Origin: Ideonella sp.
GTDB taxonomy: Bacteria; Pseudomonadota; Gammaproteobacteria; Burkholderiales; Burkholderiaceae_C
Direction of reading: 5' to 3'
NCBI RefSeq assembly: GCF_016702655.1
Contig: NZ_JADJDO010000013.1
Span: forward strand, 124,001-188,000
DNA length: 64,000 bases
Shown: one piece after another, positions 16,955 to 23,070 of the stretch
Layout of the letters: the number at the start of each line of letters is the position of its first letter
Numbering within the stretch: position 1 is the first letter of the stretch
Notes under the pieces: generated by a model
Databases searched by the model: none
Told to the model about the DNA's origin: nothing
The model's input: only the letters and a program-made list of their open reading frames with translations
Program-made: the position numbers and the translations under genes

Positions 16955-17671
16955 CTACTGCGCCCGCGCAAGCTGCAGGTAGGCGCGCCTGCGCGCCGGG
17001 CTCAGCGCGAGAATCTCGCCTTCGGTCCAACCGTGGCGTTGCGCGAGCGTGTCGATGTCGACGAGCAGGCGTTCGGCGTCGCCCTGCAGCCGCGACCACA
17101 GCGCGGCGGCGGCATCGAAGGGCGCGCTCCAGGCGTTGCCGCACGCCGGGCAGACCACGTCGAACGCGACGCAGGCCGCCGGGTCGAGCGCATCCATCGC
17201 GTCGGACAGCGCGGCAAGCAGGTCGGGCGGCAGCGCATCGACCGGCCGCGGCGCGCCGTCGTCCGACGCCTGCTCGACGCAGCGGGCGAGCAGGTGCGGG
17301 ACGAAGTCGTCGGCACGGGCCGCTTCGATCAAGTCAGCGGGGGCGGGCAGGCGAAACGCCACGCGCCAGCTGCCGTGCATGAGCGTGTGCAGGCCGCCGT
17401 CGTCGGCGCTCAACCGGCCGGCGAGGGCGCGCAGGTCTACCTCGAACGAGGCCTCGTCGCCGCACGCCGGGCAGCGGCTGCGCAGCGCGGCGCGGCGGCC
17501 GAGTTCGGCGCCGAGGCGGTCGAGCAGGCGCAGCCGTTGCGCGCCGACGGTGGGCGGCGCCAACGCGGCCCCGCCGCGCGCGAGCAGCGCCTCGCGCTCG
17601 AGGGTGCCCAGCGGCAGCGCCTGCTCCCACAGCGAGAGCAGCGCGTGCCCGTCGGAGAGGGCGGCGAGCAT
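16955..17671 (-). CDS. Zinc-ribbon baseplate protein (T4 gp26-like, eCIS type)
   Basis: A 238-residue protein with two CPxC motifs: SRCPACGDEASFEVDL (about 68) and DVVCPACGNAWSAPFD (about 175). These probably pair as zinc-ribbon halves within a repeated beta module. The N-terminus (LLSLWEQALPLGTLEREALL) and the C-terminal DTLAQRHGWTEGEILALSPA with RRRAYLQLA are typical of proteins encoded right after tail tube genes in eCIS loci, often annotated as T4-type base plate or tail assembly proteins. It lies 18 nt after the tube gene. Structural or chaperone role is inferred from position. Confidence 0.75.
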   Translation of the reverse strand: MLAALSDGHALLSLWEQALPLGTLEREALLARGGAALAPPTVGAQRLRLLDRLGAELGRRAALRSRCPACGDEASFEVDLRALAGRLSADDGGLHTLMHGSWRVAFRLPAPADLIEAARADDFVPHLLARCVEQASDDGAPRPVDALPPDLLAALSDAMDALDPAACVAFDVVCPACGNAWSAPFDAAAALWSRLQGDAERLLVDIDTLAQRHGWTEGEILALSPARRRAYLQLARAQ

Positions 17672-17689
17672 GGTCGTGGCGATGCGGGC

Positions 17690-18214
17690 TCAGGCCGGCT
17701 CGGTAAACGTCGGCTCGGCCGGCTCCTGCACGTCGTAGTCGCGCTCCCAGCCCTCGTTCTCGAGCTTGAGCGTCTGGATCAGGACCGCGTTGGCATTCGC
17801 GTCGAGGTCGGCCTGGGCCTGGAACTCGCTGACCCAGCAGCGAAACAGCTTGTACGCGAGGACGACCTGGCCCGCTTCGTTGCAGGCCTCGATGATGATG
17901 TCCTTGCGGAAGTCCTTCAGGCTGACCTCGGCACCGAGGCCCGAGCCGAAATTCCAGACCTTGTTGGCCCACTGCTCGAAGGCGGTGTCGTGCGTGACGC
18001 CGCGTTCGAGCGTGACCGCTTCGTACTTGGTGCGCCCGGGGCTCTTGCGCGAGGTGCTCGGGTCGCCGCCTTCGCGGTGCTCGACGACCTCGGTGCTGCG
18101 CTTGAGCGCGCCTACCTTGCTCACGCCGGCGACGTAGCGGCCGTCCCACTTGACGCGGAATTTGAAGTTCTTGTAGGGGTCGAAGCGCGACGCGTTGACG
18201 CTGAACTGGGCCAT
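17690..18214 (-). CDS. Inner tube protein (T4 gp19-like)
   Basis: A 174-residue tube subunit. Features: YKNFKFRVKWDGRYVAGVSK, VGALKRSTEVVEHREGGDPS, GRTKYEAVTLERGVTHDTAF (the 'sxGRxxYexvtLerG' signature of this family), WNFGSGLGAEVSLKDFRKDI and a C-terminal LIQTLKLENEGWERD. Stacked hexamers form the hollow tube that is driven into the target and may carry cargo in the lumen. ATG 18214 has AAAGGAG 8 nt upstream. Only one tube gene is present in the window, whereas AFP and PVC carry two or three. It lies 16 nt downstream of the sheath stop. Confidence 0.95.
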   Translation of the reverse strand: MAQFSVNASRFDPYKNFKFRVKWDGRYVAGVSKVGALKRSTEVVEHREGGDPSTSRKSPGRTKYEAVTLERGVTHDTAFEQWANKVWNFGSGLGAEVSLKDFRKDIIIEACNEAGQVVLAYKLFRCWVSEFQAQADLDANANAVLIQTLKLENEGWERDYDVQEPAEPTFTEPA

Positions 18215-18230
18215 CTCATGTGCTCCTTTG

Positions 18231-19802
18231 CTACGCCGCCGTCTGGCCGGCCATCTGCTGCAGCTTCACGATCACGAACTCGGCCGGCTTCAAGGGCGCG
18301 AAGCCGACCACGATGTTGACGATGCCGAGGTTGATGTCGTTCTGCGTCGTGCTCTCGCCATCGCACTTGACGAAGTAGGCGTCGCGCGGGCTGGTGCCCT
18401 GGAACGCGCCCTGGCGGAACAGGTTGTTCATGAATGCGCCGACGTTCAAGCGGATCTGCGCCCACAGCGGTTCGTCGTTGGGCTCGAAGACCACCCACTG
18501 CGTGCCGCGGTAAAGGCTTTCCTCGAGAAAGAGCGCGGTGCGGCGCACGGCGAGGTACTTCCACTCCGACGCCAGCTGATCCGCGCCGCGCAGCGTTCGC
18601 CCGCCCCAGACCACGCGCCCGGCGACCGGGAACTCGCGCAGGCAGTTGATCCCCTGCGGGTTGAGCGTGCCGTTCTCGAGGTCGGTCAGGCGCGCGGCGA
18701 GGCCTGCGGCGCCGTTGAGCGTGGCGTCCAGGCCGGCGGGCGTCTTCCACACGCCGCGGCTGGCGTCGGTGCGCGCCAGCACGCCGGCTACCGCGCCGCA
18801 CGGTGCATAGGCCTCGACGCGGTTCTCGCGCAGCGGGTTCGGCGCGAGGATGCGCGGGAAGTAGAACGCTGCGTTCTCGCTGCGCGTGAGCGCGTTGGCG
18901 AACGTCGTCGCCTCGGCGACGGTGTCGGTCGCGGCGGGCGGATCGACGAGCAGCATCGCGCGCCGTCGCGCGCAATAGGTCAGTGCGTTGGCCAGGTCGA
19001 CGGCGTCGACGTCGTCGGTTGGCGAGTAGGGCGGCAGGCACAGGATGTTGAACAGGTCGGCATGCTCGAGCGCGAAGATGCCGGCACGGTCCGCCTCGAG
19101 CGACGCGCCGGTGACGACCTCGGCCGACGTGACCGCATCGCCATCGGCCGTGTCCGGCAGGACCGACGCGTCGGCGAAGGCGATCGGCGTCGCCGGCACG
19201 GTGATCGCGGGGCGCGTTCCCGCGCCCGAGACGACGCGTGCCAGCATGCTGCTCGAAGCCAGCACGCTCGTCACGAAGCGCGGGCTCGCGCTGTCGGCCG
19301 AGAGGTTGAAGTAGGTCTCGCGCGCGCCGGTGCCGAGGTGGGTCAGCGTCAGATTGAAGAGCGGCGCGGCGAGCGTCGTGCCGCCGGCGCCGGCGAAGTC
19401 GACCGCGGCGCGCAGTTGGGTCGCCCAGGTGCCTGGGTCGGGCAGCGAGTCGCCCGTGATCGACGTCCCGGCTTCGAGCACGAGGTCCCCGCCGCCGCCG
19501 TCGTGCGGCAGCGTGGCGGTGCAGGTCGCGGCGTTGTCGGCGGCAACGCGCACGACGAGCAGGTCGCTGCCGCCGTTCTGGAAGCAGTGCAGCGCGGCGA
19601 AGGTCAGCGGTGCGTCGTCCCACAGGCCGCCGAACACGCGCTCGAACTCGCCGAAGCTGAACACCCGCACCGGCCGGTTCAACGGGCCGCGGCGCGTTCG
19701 GCCGACCATCGCGGTGATCGACGTCGCGACCCCGGCAATGGTGCGGACGCCGCTCGGAATCTCCTCGATGTAGACGCCGGGATAACTGAGGACTGCGGCC
19801 AT
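18231..19802 (-). CDS. Contractile sheath protein
   Basis: A 523-residue tail sheath subunit with the classic N-terminus YPGVYIEEIPSGVRTIAGVA and FGEFERVFGG, a middle segment DADLFNILCLPPYS-like (EHADLFNILCLPPYSPTDD), and the conserved C-terminal domain: GINCLREFPVAGRVVWGGRT, SEWKYLAVRRTALFLEESLY, GTQWVVFEPNDEPLWAQIRL and NVGAFMNNLFRQGAFQG. Sheath rings contract and push the tube. ATG 19802 has AGGAG about 6 nt upstream. It is the only sheath gene in the window and the first large gene downstream of the sigma-54 promoter. Length is typical for single-sheath eCIS. Confidence 0.97.
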   Translation of the reverse strand: MAAVLSYPGVYIEEIPSGVRTIAGVATSITAMVGRTRRGPLNRPVRVFSFGEFERVFGGLWDDAPLTFAALHCFQNGGSDLLVVRVAADNAATCTATLPHDGGGGDLVLEAGTSITGDSLPDPGTWATQLRAAVDFAGAGGTTLAAPLFNLTLTHLGTGARETYFNLSADSASPRFVTSVLASSSMLARVVSGAGTRPAITVPATPIAFADASVLPDTADGDAVTSAEVVTGASLEADRAGIFALEHADLFNILCLPPYSPTDDVDAVDLANALTYCARRRAMLLVDPPAATDTVAEATTFANALTRSENAAFYFPRILAPNPLRENRVEAYAPCGAVAGVLARTDASRGVWKTPAGLDATLNGAAGLAARLTDLENGTLNPQGINCLREFPVAGRVVWGGRTLRGADQLASEWKYLAVRRTALFLEESLYRGTQWVVFEPNDEPLWAQIRLNVGAFMNNLFRQGAFQGTSPRDAYFVKCDGESTTQNDINLGIVNIVVGFAPLKPAEFVIVKLQQMAGQTAA

Positions 19803-19829
19803 CGTGGGCTCCTGGTTCGGGTGGGCGGG

Positions 19830-20090
19830 TCAGTGAAGAAGGCGATGCGGTGCCAGCGGTGGCGCCATGCCGGCGTACCACTCGGTTCCGTCGGCGAGCC
19901 GTTCGCGGCGCAGCGCTCCGCTGTCGACGAGGTGATCGAGTGCCACGCGGACCTGCTCGACGCTGTACGCGCCGTCGTCGCCCACCCACCAGCGCGCGAC
20001 GCCGGCCAGCGAATCGGCGGCCTGCGGATGGCGGGCGAGATAGGCGAGCAGCGCCATCTCGACGGGTGGGCAAGGATCTTGCGCGGTCAT
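19830..20090 (-). CDS. Small winged-helix-like protein at the head of the eCIS operon
   Basis: An 86-residue protein starting MTAQDPCPPVEMALLAYLAR. The pattern of three helices followed by a short hairpin (YSVEQVRVALDHLVDSGALR, RERLADGTEWYAGMAPP) fits a winged-helix fold. Two ATGs are possible, 20108 and 20090. The predicted transcription start of the sigma-54 promoter is about 20110, leaving only 2 nt before ATG 20108, so ATG 20090 is chosen (weak GAG-type ribosome site). It is the first gene of the operon, 27 nt upstream of the sheath. A regulatory or assembly role is possible; neither is shown. Confidence 0.65.
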   Translation of the reverse strand: MTAQDPCPPVEMALLAYLARHPQAADSLAGVARWWVGDDGAYSVEQVRVALDHLVDSGALRRERLADGTEWYAGMAPPLAPHRLLH

Positions 20091-20121
20091 CGCTCGTGAA
20101 CTGGGCATCGCCACACCAGAT

Positions 20122-20136
20122 GCAATCCGCGTGCCC
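20122..20136 (-). promoter_or_regulatory. Sigma-54 (-24/-12) promoter of the eCIS operon
   Basis: On the minus strand the sequence reads GGGCACG, CGGA, TTGC and then A. Against the sigma-54 consensus TGGCACG-N4-TTGCW it has a single mismatch (first T to G). The invariant GG (-25/-24) and GC (-13/-12) are present with exact spacing. Transcription would begin near 20110 and read the winged-helix gene and the sheath. The site sits between the sigma-54 activator gene and the first operon gene, where such a promoter is expected. Confidence 0.8.
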
Positions 20137-20187
20137 ACGGCGTCGGCGCGCCAAGTCGTTGATTCCGTGTGCGCTCGCCAAGCTGGG

Positions 20188-20205
20188 CGGGTCGAACCTG
20201 ACCCG
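20188..20205. promoter_or_regulatory. Inverted repeat, candidate activator-binding site
   Basis: Perfect 6-bp arms CGGGTC and GACCCG around the 6-nt spacer GAACCT. The centre is about 87 bp upstream of the predicted sigma-54 transcription start, a typical distance for enhancer-like activator sites. It also lies just after the activator's stop codon, so a terminator role is the alternative; no T-tract follows. Confidence 0.35.
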
Positions 20206-20232
20206 GCGCCGGGTGCGGCGCGACCCACTGCA

Positions 20233-21255
20233 TCAGGCCGGGCTGCGCTCGATCGCGTGCTTCTTGAGCAGCTTGCCGAGGGCGCGCCGCTCCATGCCGA
20301 TGAGCTGCGCCGCGGCGCTGACGTTGCCGCGCGTCTGGCCCAGCGCACGCTGCAGGAAGTCGCGCTCGAAGGCCTGCATTGCCGCCAGCTTGGCCTCGCG
20401 GAAGCGCAGCGGGGCTGCTCCGGCAGCGCCCGGCGCCGCTGCGGCAGACATCGGTGCGGCACCAGGTGCCGTTTCACCCATCAATACGACACGATGAACC
20501 CAGTTCTCGAGCTCGCGGATGTTGCCGGGCCAGGGCTGCGCGACTATCCAGTCGAGCGTGGCGCCGGCCAGCCTGCTTTGCGCGAGCGCGTACTTGCGTG
20601 CATAGCGTTCGGCAAAGTGCTCGGCCAGCAACGCGCCGTCGCGGCCGCGCTGGCGCAGCGGCGGCAACTCGACATGCAGCACCTTGAGGCGGTACAGCAA
20701 ATCCTGGCGGAACGTGCCCGTGCCCACCAGCGCCTCGAGCGGGCGGTTGCTCGCCGCGATCAGGCGCACGTTGCCCTGCTGCTCGCGCGCGCTGCCCAGC
20801 GGGCGGAAGCACTGGTCCTGCAGGAAGCGCAGCAGCGCCACCTGCGCCTTCGGCGCGAGCGCATCCACTTCGTCGAGGAAGAGCGTGCCGCCCTCGGCCT
20901 CGGCGACGAGACCGCGCCGGCGCTCGCGCGCATCGGTGAACGCTCCGCGCTCGTGGCCGAACAACTCGGATTCGAACAGCGTGTCGGGAAGCGCGCCGCA
21001 GTTCAGCGGCACGAAGGGCGCTGCGCTGCGCGCGCCGCCGTAGTGCACGGTGCGCGCGGCGACTTCCTTGCCCGAGCCGGTCTCGCCCTCGATCAGTACC
21101 GGTGCGTCGCTGAATGCTAGCCGGCGAAGGGTGGCCAGCGCGCGCAGGAACGGCGGCGACTCGCCGATGATCCGAAACGGCAAGCCGTCGCGGACCTGCT
21201 CCGCAGCGGGCGGCACGGCCTCGGCAAGCCTCGGCGGGTGAAGGGGCTGGTTCAT
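20233..21255 (-). CDS. Sigma-54-dependent transcriptional activator (bEBP) without receiver domain
   Basis: A 340-residue NtrC-class enhancer-binding protein made of only an AAA+ domain and a Fis-type helix-turn-helix. Walker A is GETGSGKE (57-64). The sigma-54 contact loop reads GAFTDA (104-109) instead of the canonical GAFTGA. Walker B is GGTLFLDEVD (122-131), the arginine-finger region FRQDLLYRL (about 166), and the C-terminal HTH is RGNVSAAAQLIGMERRALGK (about 310-330). Lacking a regulatory N-domain (only about 25 residues), it may be constitutively competent, like PspF, and controlled by level or by a partner protein. It is encoded directly upstream of the eCIS operon in the same direction and is its likely activator. 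Confidence 0.93.
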   Translation of the reverse strand: MNQPLHPPRLAEAVPPAAEQVRDGLPFRIIGESPPFLRALATLRRLAFSDAPVLIEGETGSGKEVAARTVHYGGARSAAPFVPLNCGALPDTLFESELFGHERGAFTDARERRRGLVAEAEGGTLFLDEVDALAPKAQVALLRFLQDQCFRPLGSAREQQGNVRLIAASNRPLEALVGTGTFRQDLLYRLKVLHVELPPLRQRGRDGALLAEHFAERYARKYALAQSRLAGATLDWIVAQPWPGNIRELENWVHRVVLMGETAPGAAPMSAAAAPGAAGAAPLRFREAKLAAMQAFERDFLQRALGQTRGNVSAAAQLIGMERRALGKLLKKHAIERSPA

Positions 21256-21300
21256 GCACGGTTCGCGCAGCGCGCAGCGCGCCGCGAGCGAGACCGGACC

Positions 21301-21353
21301 GTCGCACCGGCGACAGCGGCTGAACAGCCCTAGGACTAGGGGCGCTGTGCGAC
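21301..21353. repeat. Nested inverted repeats upstream of the sigma-54 activator
   Basis: Outer 7-bp arms GTCGCAC (21301-21307) and GTGCGAC (21347-21353) enclose an inner palindrome CCCTAG-GA-CTAGGG (21328-21341). It lies between the malQ stop and the activator start. It may be the malQ terminator (no T-run) or an operator of the activator gene. Confidence 0.4.
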
Positions 21354-21395
21354 CCTGGCGTCATTCAATCGTCACCAATTGTGTCGGGCGTGCGA

Positions 21396-22883
21396 TCAGC
21401 GTCCGTACAACCTGCACAAAGCGGCCAGCCGCTCGCCGTGCCACGGTTCGACCTGCGTCCACTCGAAGCGCCAACCCCAGTTGCCCTCGGCCTCGCCGGG
21501 CAGGTTCATGCGCGCCTCGGTGGCGAGTCCCAGCACGTCCTGCAGCGGGACGATCGCGGTGTCGGCCACCGACGCGCAGGCGGCGCGGATCAGGTCCCAA
21601 TGCGGCTCGCTGCCCGCGCTGCCGAGGTAGGCCAGCAGGTGGCTGCGTTCGTGCGCGCTCGCCGTTGCCCACCAGCCGAGCGTGGTGTCGTTGTCGTGGG
21701 TGCCGGTGTAGACCACCGCATCGGGCTCGTGGTGGTGCGGCAGGTAAGTGTTGCGATGATCGTCGCCGAAGGCGAACTGCAGCACGCGCATGCCGGGCAG
21801 GGCGAAGCGCCTGCGCAGCGCGGCGACGTCGGGCGTGATCAGCCCCAGGTCCTCGGCGATGATCGGCAGCGGGCCGAGCGCGGTGGCAATCGCGTCGAAC
21901 AGTGCCGCGCCGGGGCCGGTGCACCAGCGGCCCTCGACCGCGGTCGGCGCGCTCGCCGGGATCTCCCAGTACTGCGCGAAGCCGCGAAAGTGGTCGATGC
22001 GCAGGATGTCGACGCGCTCGAAGCTGCGCGCGATGCGCTGCGTCCACCAGCGGTAACCCTCGGCTTCGTGCGCGGCCCAGCGGTAGAGCGGGTTGCCCCA
22101 GCGCTGCCCGGTGGCCGAGAAGTAGTCGGGCGGCACACCGGCGACGACCTGCGCCCGGCCCGCGGCGTCGAGTTCGAACAGCGGCTGCCGCGCCCAGACC
22201 TCGGCACTCTGGTGCGCGAGGTAGATCGGCGCGTCGCCGACGATGCGCACGCCGCGCGCATGGGCATGCGCCCTGAGTGCGCGCCATTGCTCGGCAAAGC
22301 GCCACTGCCAGAACTTGTGCGCGTCGATGCGCGCCGCGTGCGTTGAAGTGGCAGCCTGCAGCGCCGCGGGGTCGCGCCGTGCCAGCGCTTGGTCCCAGTC
22401 GCACCACGACTGCCCTGGCGCGTGATCGGCGAGCGCCATGAAGAGCGCGTAGTCCTCGAGCCAGTCGGACTGGGCGCGGCAGAAGGCGGCAAACGCGTCG
22501 CGATCGGCGCTGCTCGCGTGCTCGGCAAAGCGCGCTGCGGCGCGCTCCAGGCGCTCGAGCCGCCAGGGAACGACGGCGCCGAAGCGCACGCGCCGCGCGT
22601 CGAAGGCCGCGTCGGGCACGAGGTCTGCGTCGGTGAGCCAGCCCCGCGCGCGCAAATCGGCGAGGGCTATCAGCAGCACATTGCCTGCGAAGGCCGACGG
22701 GCTCATGTAGGGCGAATGGCCGGGGCCGATGCCGCCCAGCGGCAGGATCTGCCACCGCGTCTGCCCCGCCGCGGCAAGCCAGTCGACGAAGTGGTGCGCC
22801 GCCGCGCCGAGATCGCCCGACCCATGCGGCCCGGGCAGCGAAGTCGGGTGCAGCAGCACGCCGCAGGCGCGTGGCAGCCTCAT
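21396..22883 (-). CDS. malQ: 4-alpha-glucanotransferase (amylomaltase)
   Basis: A 495-residue GH77 enzyme that transfers maltooligosaccharide segments between alpha-1,4-glucans. Features: N-terminal RACGVLLHPTSLPGPHGSGD and WQILPLGGIGPGHSPYMSPS, the nucleophile region DILRIDHFRGF, the acid/base PIIAEDLGLIT and the third catalytic Asp in YTGTHDNDTTLGWW. The length matches bacterial MalQ. ATG 22883 is the first methionine of the conserved N-terminus; longer in-frame extension runs into the repeat-bearing intergenic DNA. It is the last gene of the minus-strand glycogen group and would process linear chains released by GlgP and GlgX. Confidence 0.95.
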   Translation of the reverse strand: MRLPRACGVLLHPTSLPGPHGSGDLGAAAHHFVDWLAAAGQTRWQILPLGGIGPGHSPYMSPSAFAGNVLLIALADLRARGWLTDADLVPDAAFDARRVRFGAVVPWRLERLERAAARFAEHASSADRDAFAAFCRAQSDWLEDYALFMALADHAPGQSWCDWDQALARRDPAALQAATSTHAARIDAHKFWQWRFAEQWRALRAHAHARGVRIVGDAPIYLAHQSAEVWARQPLFELDAAGRAQVVAGVPPDYFSATGQRWGNPLYRWAAHEAEGYRWWTQRIARSFERVDILRIDHFRGFAQYWEIPASAPTAVEGRWCTGPGAALFDAIATALGPLPIIAEDLGLITPDVAALRRRFALPGMRVLQFAFGDDHRNTYLPHHHEPDAVVYTGTHDNDTTLGWWATASAHERSHLLAYLGSAGSEPHWDLIRAACASVADTAIVPLQDVLGLATEARMNLPGEAEGNWGWRFEWTQVEPWHGERLAALCRLYGR

Positions 22884-22911
22884 GCGGCCCCCAACGGCGC
22901 GTCGCGCCCGT

Positions 22912-23040
22912 CCCCCCAAGGGGGAGTGAGCCGGCTTGGGGCGGCCCGGCGCCGGCTCATGACAGCCCCTCGTCCACGGAGTACCGTGGCCGATCCCCCG
23001 GGGGGATGCGGGCCGGCTTGGGAGCGGCCCCGGCGCTCGG
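22912..23040. repeat. Two copies of a GC-rich intergenic repeat with a hairpin between them
   Basis: Copy 1 (about 22912-22955) and copy 2 (about 22995-23040) share a core: a C5-6 run then a G5-6 run, followed by GCCGGCTTGGG, then GCGGCCC and GGCGC. A perfect hairpin CCACGG-AGTA-CCGTGG (22974-22989) lies between. They fill most of the 187-nt malQ-glgX gap. Similar C-run/G-run plus GCCGGCTTGGG elements are known from Burkholderiales intergenic regions. Confidence 0.6.
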
Positions 23041-23070
23041 CCCGCGGCACGGGGGTTGACACAGGGTGTC

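Noticed and set aside
1..20090. Prophage interpretation of the tail gene cluster
   Set aside because: No capsid, portal, terminase, integrase or lysis gene is seen, while the AAA+ ATPase, DUF4255 and DUF4157 proteins are eCIS-specific.
20091..20108. ATG 20108 as the start of the winged-helix-like gene
   Set aside because: It would begin about 2 nt after the predicted transcription start, leaving no room for a leader.
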